Assembly (NCBI GenBank): GCA_903916255.1 | Contig: CAIWVW010000040.1 | Location: 1-40,003, forward strand | Source of the DNA: an uncultured Bacteroidota bacterium | GTDB lineage: Bacteria > Bacteroidota > Bacteroidia > JABEUT01 | Length of the DNA stretch: 40,003 nucleotides | Reading direction: 5' to 3' | In this document: positions 32,948 through 40,003 of the stretch, piece by piece | How the letters are laid out: each line of letters starts with the position of its first letter | How positions within the stretch are numbered: the first letter of the stretch is position 1 | Made by a program: the position numbers and the translations under genes | Notes under the pieces: model-generated | Seen by the model: the letters and a program-made list of their open reading frames with translations, nothing else | What the model was told of the DNA's origin: nothing | The model's database searches: none

Positions 32948-33703
32948 ATGAAAAAAATATTTATTCTTGTCCTATTGGCGATAAGTTTCATTATGGTTTC
33001 ATTTACAGAGAATGACCCGACCGCAAAAGAAATAGTTACAAAAGCGGAAAACAATGTAAGGGGTTTATCATCGGTAATCGAAATGACCATACAGATAATA
33101 CGCCCTTCATGGACGCGTTCCATGAGTGTTAAAGCCTGGTCGAAAGGGGAAGATTATTCTATGATGGTGGTTACGGCTCCCGCAAAGGATGCCGGGACTG
33201 TATTTCTGAAACGTATCCGTGAAATATGGAATTGGATGCCTAGCATTGAAAGGGTTGTAAAGCTGCCTCCTTCTATGATGGCGCAAAGTTGGATGGGAAC
33301 TGATTTCACCAATGATGATTTGGTAAAAGCTTCTTCGCGCATCGATGATTATACCCACAAAATAGTTGGCGACAGTGTCATTGAAGGGCGCAAATGCTGG
33401 AAGATTGAGATGATTCCTTTACCCGCAGCAGCTGTGGTGTGGAGCAAAGTTACTATGTGGATTGACCAAAAAGATTATTTGGAATTACGCCTCGAGTTTT
33501 TTGATGAGGACAATAAACTGGTAAGTATTCTGCAAAGCTCGGACATTAAAACTATGGGGGGAAGAATTATTCCTTGCAGAATGGAAATGATACCCGCAGA
33601 AAAAAAGGGACAGAAAACGGTGATAGTATATACCAGCGCAGCTTTCAACCAACCCATCAGCGAGGATTTCTTCACTACCCAAAACATGAAAAAAGCGAAA
33701 TAA
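32948..33703 (+). CDS. LolA-like periplasmic carrier (outer-membrane lipoprotein-sorting protein family)
   Basis: This 251-residue protein has a signal peptide (KKIFILVLLAISFIMVSF) and a half-barrel lipid-binding fold of the LolA/LppX-like family COG2834. Strand-rich segments such as VKAWSKGEDYSMMVVTAP and REIWNWMPSIERVVKLPP are followed by the subgroup motif QSWMGTDFTNDDLV (113-126). This subgroup differs from the housekeeping LolA and occurs with exporters. It should bind a lipid or acyl group in the periplasm and pass it onward. The gene starts one base after the TetR stop and overlaps the next start by one base (TAATG). Confidence 0.87.
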   Translation: MKKIFILVLLAISFIMVSFTENDPTAKEIVTKAENNVRGLSSVIEMTIQIIRPSWTRSMSVKAWSKGEDYSMMVVTAPAKDAGTVFLKRIREIWNWMPSIERVVKLPPSMMAQSWMGTDFTNDDLVKASSRIDDYTHKIVGDSVIEGRKCWKIEMIPLPAAAVVWSKVTMWIDQKDYLELRLEFFDEDNKLVSILQSSDIKTMGGRIIPCRMEMIPAEKKGQKTVIVYTSAAFNQPISEDFFTTQNMKKAK

Positions 33704-34920
33704 TGTACTTCAAACTGGCATGGAGAAATATGTGGCGCAGCAGGCGGAGAACGCTTATAACAATCTCGTCTATATTTTTTGCTGTAATATTTGCCATACT
33801 TATGCGCGTTATGGTTATTGGTGTGTTCGATAAAATGATTTCGGACACGGTCAGCATGTCCTGCGGGTACATTCAGATTCATCATACCGGATACTGGGAT
33901 AATAAGTCTATCGACAGCACCTTTGAAGAGAATCCTAAACTTACAACCATATTAAACAATGAAAAAGATATTTCGGCATGGGCTCCGCATTTGGAGTCTT
34001 TTTCGCTGGCGTCGTCGGGCGAGCAAACAAGAGGCGTATTGCTTACCGGTATTAATCCGACAAAAGAGAACGAAGTTTCCAACCTCTCCAAAAAATTAAT
34101 AGCGGGAACCTATTTAGCCGACGGTGACAAAAGTATTTTGCTGGCAGAAGGGCTTGCACACTATTTAAAATTGAAGTTGAGTGATACGGTAATATTGATT
34201 GGACAAGGATATGAAGGCAATATGGCCGCAGGAAAATATCCGATTAAAGGAATTGTGCGCCTTGGTGTCCCCGAAATGAATAAAGGCATGGCATGGCTAC
34301 CGCTTGCCTGTTGCCGCGATTTTTTGAGCACAGGCAAGAGATACACATCCATTGCCATTATGGTAAATAACCGTAATGAAGCGGGTCCATTAAAGGATAG
34401 AATTGTAAAACAAACCACAGGTATGTGTTACGATGTTATGACGTGGGAAGAAATGATTCCGGAAATAAACCAGTTTTTCCAGCTTAAAATGGGGCAAAAT
34501 GTAATTATGTCGGGAATACTTTACCTGGTTATAGCCTTCGGAATCTTTGGCACGATATTAATGATGCTGAATGAACGTATGCATGAATTTGGAATTCTTA
34601 TCGCTATAGGAATGCGGAAAGGAATATTAGCTACAATAGTGGTAATGGAAATGGTAATGATGTCGATAGTTGGAACCCTATTTGGCATTATAGGGGCATT
34701 TCCTATTGTCCTATATTTCCGTTTGCACCCTATTCACCTGGGCGGAGATTATGCAAAAGTGAGTGAGCAATTTAATTTCGAGCCCATCATACAACCCAAC
34801 ATCGATTTTTCAAATTTCATTATACAGGGATATGTGGTGTTGGTTATTGCTATTGTGTTATCACTGTATGCCATTTTCAAAATTCATAAGATTAAAGCAA
34901 TTGCAGCCATAAACAGTTAA
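33703..34920 (+). CDS. FtsX/MacB-type ABC transporter permease, first copy
   Basis: This 405-residue permease of the LolC/E-MacB-FtsX group has one N-terminal helix after the conserved LAWRNMWRSRRRTLIT motif and a large periplasmic domain of about 230 residues. Three C-terminal helices follow, with the FGIFGTILMMLNERMHEFGILIAIGM coupling region split around the conserved ER/E motif. I start it at ATG 33703, which overlaps the carrier gene's stop by one base; the frame extends back to 33574 inside the carrier gene. With the second permease and the ATPase it should form a mechanotransmission-type transporter rather than a pore. Substrate unknown; lipid or lipoprotein handling is the family theme. 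Confidence 0.88.
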   Translation: MYFKLAWRNMWRSRRRTLITISSIFFAVIFAILMRVMVIGVFDKMISDTVSMSCGYIQIHHTGYWDNKSIDSTFEENPKLTTILNNEKDISAWAPHLESFSLASSGEQTRGVLLTGINPTKENEVSNLSKKLIAGTYLADGDKSILLAEGLAHYLKLKLSDTVILIGQGYEGNMAAGKYPIKGIVRLGVPEMNKGMAWLPLACCRDFLSTGKRYTSIAIMVNNRNEAGPLKDRIVKQTTGMCYDVMTWEEMIPEINQFFQLKMGQNVIMSGILYLVIAFGIFGTILMMLNERMHEFGILIAIGMRKGILATIVVMEMVMMSIVGTLFGIIGAFPIVLYFRLHPIHLGGDYAKVSEQFNFEPIIQPNIDFSNFIIQGYVVLVIAIVLSLYAIFKIHKIKAIAAINS

Positions 34921-34922
34921 GT

Positions 34923-36134
34923 ATGCTTTTTAAAGTAGCCTGGAGAAATATTTGGAGAAATAAAATGCGCAGCATTGTTGTCATATCATCAGTGGCTGTC
35001 GGCTTATTTGCAGGCATGTTTCTGATGGCATTTTTCTGGGGGCTTGCAAAACAGGAAGTCGATATTGCAGTTGAAACGCAGCTTTCACATATTCAAATTC
35101 ACAATCCTGCGTTTCCCGACGATAAAGGGGTAAATGACACTATTCAGAATTCAGCGGTTCTTGCTGAACAATTGAAAAAGGACAGCGCAATTAAAGCCGT
35201 TTCGGCAAGAATAGTTACCACCGGAATGATTTCTTCTTCCACTACCGCAGCAGGTGTGGAAATACATGGCATTATTCCCGCTGAAGAAACAACCATCAGC
35301 AGCATTTCTAGTGATATTACAGAAGGTTCTTACTTTTCCGGAAAGCCGAACGAAATAGTGATAGGGAAAAAGCTGGTTGAGAAGTTAGGTGTAAAACTGC
35401 ACAGTAAAATTGTACTCACCTTCCAATCGAAAAGCGGAGATTTAACGGCCGGCTCTTTCCGCATTGCGGGAATTTTCCGCTCAAGGAATTCCGGTTTCGA
35501 TGAAATCACGGTGTTCACCAATTCCAACGAAATGGGTCAATTGCTGGGCACCGGAAGCGCAGTGCACGAAATTGCCATAATGCTGAAAGACGGTAAAAAA
35601 GCAGATACTATAAAAGCATTTTATAAAAAAGAATATCCCGGTTTATTAGTGCAAACCTGGTCCGAACTTTCACCGGAAATGGCTATGTTAAATGGCCTCT
35701 TCGACCAAATAATGTATATTATAATCGGCATAATTCTGCTCGCGCTTATGTTTGGCATTATTAATACCATGCTTATGGCTGTGTTAGAACGGCAGCGTGA
35801 GTTTGGCATGCTGATGGCAATCGGTATGAACAAACCCCGCGTATTTATTATGGTTGTGCTGGAATCATTTATGCTAACCTGTATTGGCATTCCGGCAGGA
35901 ATATTGCTTACACTTCTATCCGTACATTTACTTTCCAAACACGGAATAGATTTATCCGCCTTCTCGCAGGCATTATCCTCTTTTGGTTTCAGTAATATTA
36001 TTTATCCCGAATTACAAACCTCCATGTTCTTGCCTATTAGCCTGATGACTGCGTTTACAGCTATTCTTTCGGGCATATACCCTGCCATAAAAGCATTACA
36101 ATTTAAACCCGCCGAAGCCATCCATAAAATTTAA
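34923..36134 (+). CDS. FtsX/MacB-type ABC transporter permease, second copy
   Basis: This 403-residue permease has the same plan as the preceding gene: VAWRNIWRNKMRSIVV before helix 1, a periplasmic domain, and three C-terminal helices with MLMAVLERQREFGMLMAIGM as the coupling segment. The two proteins look like diverged duplicates and would form the heterodimeric core, as LolC and LolE do. The gene follows the first permease after two bases and the ATPase gene begins 5 bases later, so a single complex is likely. Confidence 0.9.
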   Translation: MLFKVAWRNIWRNKMRSIVVISSVAVGLFAGMFLMAFFWGLAKQEVDIAVETQLSHIQIHNPAFPDDKGVNDTIQNSAVLAEQLKKDSAIKAVSARIVTTGMISSSTTAAGVEIHGIIPAEETTISSISSDITEGSYFSGKPNEIVIGKKLVEKLGVKLHSKIVLTFQSKSGDLTAGSFRIAGIFRSRNSGFDEITVFTNSNEMGQLLGTGSAVHEIAIMLKDGKKADTIKAFYKKEYPGLLVQTWSELSPEMAMLNGLFDQIMYIIIGIILLALMFGIINTMLMAVLERQREFGMLMAIGMNKPRVFIMVVLESFMLTCIGIPAGILLTLLSVHLLSKHGIDLSAFSQALSSFGFSNIIYPELQTSMFLPISLMTAFTAILSGIYPAIKALQFKPAEAIHKI

Positions 36135-36139
36135 CCGCT

Positions 36140-36826
36140 ATGAATAACATCATTGAAACACATAACCTTTCAAAAATATATAATCCGGATACGGTTCCGG
36201 TGAATGCTGTTAATGGCGTGGACCTGCATATTGAAGAAGGGGAATTTACAGCCCTTGTAGGGCCTTCAGGTTCAGGCAAAACAACCCTGCTAAACCTTAT
36301 TGGAGGCTTGGACTATCCAACTACCGGTGATGTAAAAATTGACGGAGTGGATATAACCAAAATGAGCGAAAATAAATTAATAGATTTCAGGCTGCATAAT
36401 ATCGGTTTTGTTTTCCAGGCTTACAATCTCATCCCCGTACTTACAGCTGCCGAGAATATTGAATTTGTTATGATGATGTTGAAAAAAACCAAACAGGAAA
36501 GAGACCTGCGTGTAAGAGAACTTTTGGCAGAAGTTGGGCTTACAGATAAAAGTAAAAACCGACCTACGGAACTTTCCGGCGGACAACAGCAGCGGGTGGC
36601 AGTGGCGCGTGCGCTTGCATCCAAACCCCGTTTCATTCTGGCTGATGAGCCTACGGCAAACCTTGATTCTAAATCGACCGCAAATTTATTGGATATAATG
36701 GCCAAGCTGAATATAGAAGACAAAATGACTTTTATCTTTTCGACCCACGACCAGCGTGTAATCGATAAAGCCCGCCGGATAGTTACATTGGTAGATGGCA
36801 AAATTGTATCGGATACAAAACAATGA
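36140..36826 (+). CDS. ABC transporter ATPase, LolD/MacB-type
   Basis: This 228-residue ATPase has Walker A GPSGSGKT at 41-48, Q-loop Gln93, signature LSGGQ at 145-149, Walker B FILADE at 165-170, a PTANLDSKST D-loop and a switch His in STHDQRVID. Length and the LDYPTTGDVKIDG motif fit the LolD/FtsE/MacB group, matching the two FtsX-type permeases in front. It would power the complex from the cytoplasmic side. Its stop overlaps the start of the outer-membrane protein gene by 4 bases (ATGA), tying the barrel to the transporter. Confidence 0.95.
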   Translation: MNNIIETHNLSKIYNPDTVPVNAVNGVDLHIEEGEFTALVGPSGSGKTTLLNLIGGLDYPTTGDVKIDGVDITKMSENKLIDFRLHNIGFVFQAYNLIPVLTAAENIEFVMMMLKKTKQERDLRVRELLAEVGLTDKSKNRPTELSGGQQQRVAVARALASKPRFILADEPTANLDSKSTANLLDIMAKLNIEDKMTFIFSTHDQRVIDKARRIVTLVDGKIVSDTKQ

Positions 36827-38022
36827 GAGTTTCTAAATTTCATAAGGTTTCTACAACAATAAAGTTCCTTCTATTTTACTTTATTAACTTTATACTTTGC
36901 AATCATTTGTTTGCGCAAAATGATTCTACAAAACATCCTCACAAGTTTACGGTAAATGGCTATATAAAATATTTAGAAGAGGTAAGCTTTGCTGGCAGCG
37001 CAACTGATTTGGAAACAGTGGACCTTTTTCATAATCGGCTTAATTTTCGCTACCAACCCAGTTCCAGTTTTAATTTCAGGGTAGAGGTTCGCAACAGAAT
37101 ATATTATGGAGAACTGGTACAAAATTATCCGGGCTTTGCATCACTTGTTACAGGCAACACCGAAACAATTGATTTGTCTAAAAACTGGGTGAACCAGAAT
37201 TCTGTTTTGGTAAACAGTACTATCGACCGTGCAAGTGCAGAGTATCTTCATGGTAAATGGGATATTATTATAGGCAGGCAGCGCATCAATTGGGGAATCA
37301 GCACGGTATGGACGCCCAACGACATATTCAATACATTTAACTATTTTGATTTCGATTATGAAGAACGCCCCGGCACTGATGCCGCACGTATCCAATATGC
37401 TTTAACAAGTTCCTCTTCGCTGGAACTTGGTGTAAGCCCGGGTAGAATACCGCAACAAAATATAGGCGCATTAATGTATCATTTCAATAAATGGAATTAC
37501 GACTTCCAACTATTTTCAGGTATTTATCATGAAGATTATACTGCCGGATTGGGCTGGGCCGGAAATATTAAAAATGCCGGATTCAAAGGAGAAATATCCT
37601 ACTTCACACCCTACCGGCATTTTTCAGACAGCAATGTGATTGCCGCAACTTTATCTTTCGACTATGGATTTAAAAATGGAATTTATGTGCTTGTTTCAGC
37701 TTTGTACAATAACGTAGGTAACGACAGCATATTAAATATAGCTGCCTTAACAACAGAATCGCTTTCCGCAAAAAATATTTTTCCTTTTAAATATACCCTG
37801 TTTGCGGAAATTTCATATTCCTTCACACCCATCCTGAAAGCTTCCTTGGGCGCAATGTATTCGCCAACAGGAAATTCAATTATTATTCTGCCCACAGTCA
37901 CTTATTCCATTGCAGATAACTGGGTGCTCGATTTAATCAGTCAGTCATTCTTTTCACAACAGGGTGCAACTTATCGTCCGCTCGGCAATGGTATTTACCT
38001 CCGTCTAAAATGGGGCTTTTAA
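36823..38022 (+). CDS. Outer-membrane beta-barrel protein of the ABC operon
   Basis: This 399-residue protein has an N-terminal hydrophobic signal ending near HLFAQ and a barrel of alternating strands to a terminal Phe (YLRLKWGF), as expected for outer-membrane insertion. The segment IIIGRQRINWGISTVWTPND, followed by IFNTFNYFDFDYEERPGTD, resembles DUF1302-like porins that accompany RND exporters and LolA-like proteins in other bacteria. That resemblance is from motif memory and is not confirmed by search. Translational coupling to the ATPase by a 4-base overlap suggests it completes a trans-envelope path. Substrate unknown. Confidence 0.82.
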   Translation: MRVSKFHKVSTTIKFLLFYFINFILCNHLFAQNDSTKHPHKFTVNGYIKYLEEVSFAGSATDLETVDLFHNRLNFRYQPSSSFNFRVEVRNRIYYGELVQNYPGFASLVTGNTETIDLSKNWVNQNSVLVNSTIDRASAEYLHGKWDIIIGRQRINWGISTVWTPNDIFNTFNYFDFDYEERPGTDAARIQYALTSSSSLELGVSPGRIPQQNIGALMYHFNKWNYDFQLFSGIYHEDYTAGLGWAGNIKNAGFKGEISYFTPYRHFSDSNVIAATLSFDYGFKNGIYVLVSALYNNVGNDSILNIAALTTESLSAKNIFPFKYTLFAEISYSFTPILKASLGAMYSPTGNSIIILPTVTYSIADNWVLDLISQSFFSQQGATYRPLGNGIYLRLKWGF

Positions 38023-38076
38023 GCTTTTTTAAGAATCTGATAGTAGAATAACCTGATTTCTTAATCTATATTAAGC

Positions 38077-38084
38077 TACCTTTG
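38077..38084 (+). promoter_or_regulatory. Bacteroidota -7 promoter element of the yceI gene
   Basis: TACCTTTG is a full TAnnTTTG match 43 bases before the YceI start and 54 bases after the barrel gene's stop. It suggests that YceI is not only read from the upstream TetR-controlled operon. Confidence 0.45.
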
Positions 38085-38127
38085 GTAATTCTTCCGCACT
38101 TTTGCAAAAACATTTAAAACTTAAAAC

Positions 38128-38661
38128 ATGAAAAGAATATTTTTCCCAATGGCCATTGCAGCAACCATGTTGTTTTCTGCATTCACAACTTTCTCATCCA
38201 TGAACTGGAAAATAGCAAGCGGCTATTCCGTAAAGTTTACCAGCCCCGACCCTTCCGGCGCATTTACTTCGGTGAAAGGCGACATTTCATTTGATGAAAA
38301 AGACCTCGCTTCTGCTAAGTTTAATATCACTATTGATGTTAATTCTATTGCTACAGGCAACGGCATGAAAAATATGAAGGCAAAAAACGAAACATGGTTT
38401 AATGCCGATAAATACCCGACCATTACATTCGTTTCGAGCAAAGTTACCAAGACCGCCAGCGGTTATGAAACAGCAGGAGCGCTGACTATGCACGGAGTAA
38501 CTAAGCAAATTACCATACCGTTTACATTTGCCAACAACACCTTCACCGGTAGTTTCAGTGTTAACCGTATGGACTATGGCGTTGGAAACGATGAAGGCAT
38601 GAATGCACACGCATCCAACGATTTGAAAATTGATGTTTCCGTTCCGGTTACCAAAGGATAA
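38128..38661 (+). CDS. YceI family periplasmic lipid-binding protein
   Basis: This 177-residue protein has a signal peptide ending near FSAFTTFSS and the YceI lipocalin-like barrel. Conserved segments are WKIASGYSVKFTS, VKGDISFDEKDLASAKFNITID, NMKAKNETWFNADKYPTITF, GALTMHGVTKQITIPF and a closing NRMDYGVG. YceI proteins bind polyisoprenoids or other amphiphiles in an elongated pocket. It should be periplasmic. It follows the exporter operon but has its own -7 box, and is 6 bases from the small membrane protein gene behind it. A link to the exporter is inference. Confidence 0.92.
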   Translation: MKRIFFPMAIAATMLFSAFTTFSSMNWKIASGYSVKFTSPDPSGAFTSVKGDISFDEKDLASAKFNITIDVNSIATGNGMKNMKAKNETWFNADKYPTITFVSSKVTKTASGYETAGALTMHGVTKQITIPFTFANNTFTGSFSVNRMDYGVGNDEGMNAHASNDLKIDVSVPVTKG

Positions 38662-38667
38662 TCATCA

Positions 38668-39060
38668 ATGAAAAAAGCATTTTTTCACGGAATTAGTGCA
38701 GGTATATTGGCTGCAATAGCAGGTGTTTTATATTTCAAAATATACCAAACCGCCGAAGGAACCGAGTTTGATAAAATCATCAACCTCGGTTCCATTTCCG
38801 GTGCGTCCATATTCGGGTGCATGTTAATGGCAATAGCCTATTGGGCAATTGAAAGGTTCAACAAAGAAAACTGGAAAGGCATTCTTAATATAGTAATTGC
38901 CTCGCTATCTTTTGCAAGCATCATAAGCCCTATAAGCATGACGCTGCCATTGGATATTAAAAATCCTGAATTATTTCCCGGCTTGGTAATACCCATGCAC
39001 TTTTTCCCCGCACTGGCGTTTTTCTGTTTGGTACCGTTTTTTAAGGGGAAGGCAGATTAG
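38668..39060 (+). CDS. Small integral membrane protein of unknown function
   Basis: This 130-residue protein has four predicted membrane helices (GISAGILAAIAGVLYFKIY, SISGASIFGCMLMAIAYW, ILNIVIASLSFASIISPISM and LVIPMHFFPALAFFCLVPFF) and ends FKGKAD. No family motif is recognised beyond the four-helix plan. It starts 6 bases after the YceI stop and so is probably co-transcribed with it, as several YceI genes are with small membrane proteins. Possible roles, such as haem or lipid handling, are not supported by visible motifs. Confidence 0.78.
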   Translation: MKKAFFHGISAGILAAIAGVLYFKIYQTAEGTEFDKIINLGSISGASIFGCMLMAIAYWAIERFNKENWKGILNIVIASLSFASIISPISMTLPLDIKNPELFPGLVIPMHFFPALAFFCLVPFFKGKAD

Positions 39061-39069
39061 AAATTATGT

Positions 39070-39127
39070 ATTAAATTGCACATCGTAATTTAATTTTTGG
39101 AAAGAGCGGGTGATAAATCCGTTCTTT
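39070..39127 (+). other. Two consecutive hairpins ahead of the sigma-factor gene
   Basis: ATTAAATT (39070-39077) pairs with AATTTAAT (39087-39094), followed by four T, and could be a weak terminator of the YceI pair. A second stem, AAAGAGCGG (39101-39109) with CCGTTCTTT (39119-39127), has one G-T position and a 9-base loop. It ends 40 bases before the sigma-factor ATG. Either may be a terminator or a leader structure; the evidence is only the pairing. Confidence 0.35.
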
Positions 39128-39167
39128 GGGTATTAAGGAATATATAACCCACCATAAAGCCCCCTGT

Positions 39168-39716
39168 ATGAATGATGCAAAAGCCTTAAACGACCAGCAA
39201 ACCCTTGCAGGCCTTAAGAATAAAGACAGTGAATCCTATTCTATCCTCTACCGTTTCTACTATCCTGCAGTTGAACAATTTGTATTAAAAAATAGTGGCA
39301 GCGTGCACGATGCCGAAGATATTTTCCAGGAAACAGTGATTGTTTTGCTGGAGAAAGTTCCGTTGGATGATTTCAAACTTACGTCCTCATTAAAAACCTA
39401 CATTTATTCCATTAGCAGCAACCTTTGGCTTAAGCGCTTGCGCGAAGCAAAGCGGATTACCAATATAGAGGTAAAAGAAGTTTTTGATGAACTGCATGGA
39501 GTTGGAGATGCCAAACAACATGCACAGGAAAAGAAAGTGAATTCGTTAATGGCTAAAATATCGGCGCATTGCCAGCGGCTGCTGAACATGATGTTTTTCC
39601 GCAACAAGAAAATAGATGAAATAGTGGAAGAACAAGGCTATGCCAATGCACATACGGCCCAAAACCAAAAATACAAGTGTATACAGCAACTGAAAAAAGA
39701 GGCTGAAAAAAAATAA
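39168..39716 (+). CDS. ECF-type RNA polymerase sigma factor
   Basis: This 182-residue protein has region 2 (YSILYRFYYPAVEQFVL, then HDAEDIFQETVIVLLEK with the core-binding and -10 melting helices) and a region 4 helix-turn-helix (NMMFFRNKKIDEIVEEQGYANAHTAQNQK). It would redirect transcription to a small set of genes. I use ATG 39168; the frame also has a TTG at 39126, but that lies inside a hairpin and the extra residues are not family-like. No anti-sigma factor gene is visible downstream before the exported protein gene; one could lie outside the window. The signal is unknown. Confidence 0.87.
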   Translation: MNDAKALNDQQTLAGLKNKDSESYSILYRFYYPAVEQFVLKNSGSVHDAEDIFQETVIVLLEKVPLDDFKLTSSLKTYIYSISSNLWLKRLREAKRITNIEVKEVFDELHGVGDAKQHAQEKKVNSLMAKISAHCQRLLNMMFFRNKKIDEIVEEQGYANAHTAQNQKYKCIQQLKKEAEKK

Positions 39717-39780
39717 TTTTCGGGTTGGGTGATTTTTAGCCCTCTTCAAGTATTAATAATAAACAAACAAAATAAACACT

Positions 39781-40003
39781 ATGAAAAAGTTAATGATTCT
39801 CTCCGCATTTCTTGGTTGTATGGCTACAGCAGCATTTGCTCAAACCAGCACCGGAACAACCACAACAGCCAAAACAACCAAAAGCGAGGCCAAGTACATT
39901 TGCCCGAAATGCAATGCCAGCATGGATAAGCCCGGAACCTGCGCCAAATGCAATGCTAAATTGGTGAAAGAAGGCGATTATTACTGCACCGGATGCGGCG
40001 CTA
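39781..40003 (+). CDS. Exported Cys-rich zinc-ribbon-like protein, 3'-truncated by window edge
   Basis: The first 74 residues are visible. A signal peptide (MKKLMILSAFLGCMATAAFA) is followed by a Thr/Lys-rich linker of about 17 residues, then CPKCNASMDKPGTCAKCNAK and CTGCGA. These give three CxxC pairs that look like a zinc or other metal-binding ribbon. The stop lies beyond the window. An exported protein with zinc-ribbon spacing is unusual, since most such motifs are cytosolic. The signal peptide plus Thr/Lys linker resembles the small lysine-rich proteins at 14538-17912, but the tandem CTTCAT promoter is absent. It begins 64 bases after the sigma-factor stop and may be its target or partner. 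Confidence 0.75.
   Translation, partial: MKKLMILSAFLGCMATAAFAQTSTGTTTTAKTTKSEAKYICPKCNASMDKPGTCAKCNAKLVKEGDYYCTGCGA

Noticed and set aside
1-40003. CRISPR arrays, insertion sequences, prophage, integrases, rRNA genes
   Set aside because: I found no regularly spaced direct repeats, transposase or integrase motifs, phage structural genes or rRNA sequence in the window.

Overview
The window looks like a chromosomal segment of a Bacteroidota bacterium, probably from the Chitinophagia/Sphingobacteriia side, although the exact lineage cannot be fixed from sequence alone. Reasons: a TonB-dependent receptor paired with a DUF4249 lipoprotein; an LptC / CNNM-CorC / FolK / CoaX neighbourhood; signal peptides ending in Phe-Ala-Gln; low GC; few Shine-Dalgarno sequences; and about a dozen copies of the Bacteroidota -7 promoter element (TAnnTTTG) close upstream of genes.

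Layout. 1-849 is the 3' part of a GH20 hexosaminidase, followed by a Kir-type potassium channel. 1860-13108 is a surface-polysaccharide locus: an eight-gene minus-strand operon (Wzm permease, Wzt ATPase with C-terminal domain, TylF-type methyltransferase, two GT2, a GT4, a GT11 fucosyltransferase, a GT2-GT4 fusion) plus two GT4 genes, one on the plus strand. 13276-17912 holds a DUF2252 protein, three paralogous small lysine-rich exported proteins, a DUF1223 thioredoxin-like protein and a membrane molybdoenzyme with its b-type cytochrome. 18075-23862 (minus) carries malate dehydrogenase, a CpsB-type phosphatase, a UDP-sugar 4-epimerase, a Bacteroidota-type conserved protein, folK, a CorC/CNNM protein and lptC, with tRNA-Phe behind. 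24168-26316 is coaX plus an outer-membrane protein. 26322-32180 (minus) holds the DUF4249/TonB-receptor pair, an S10 serine carboxypeptidase and a GC-richer TauD-like dioxygenase. 32329-38022 is a tight operon: TetR regulator, LolA-like carrier, two FtsX-type permeases, an ABC ATPase and an outer-membrane barrel. The window ends with YceI, a small membrane protein, an ECF sigma factor and a truncated exported zinc-ribbon protein.

How they fit together. The Wzm/Wzt locus would build a glycan in the cytoplasm and export it by the ABC route; its methyltransferase could supply a terminal mark read by the Wzt C-terminal domain. LptC, the epimerase and the phosphatase also belong to envelope glycan biology.

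Two assemblies stand out as possibly undescribed. First, the TetR-controlled operon at 32329-38022 encodes an energiser, inner-membrane permeases, a periplasmic lipid-carrier fold and an outer-membrane barrel, as expected of a trans-envelope transporter for a lipid or hydrophobic compound. Second, the lysine-rich trio shares a promoter with tandem CTTCAT half-sites at an 11-bp period, ten bases upstream of the -7 box. That is the geometry of a PhoB/OmpR-type regulator site, and the proteins resemble enterobacterial acid-shock protein Asr in composition.
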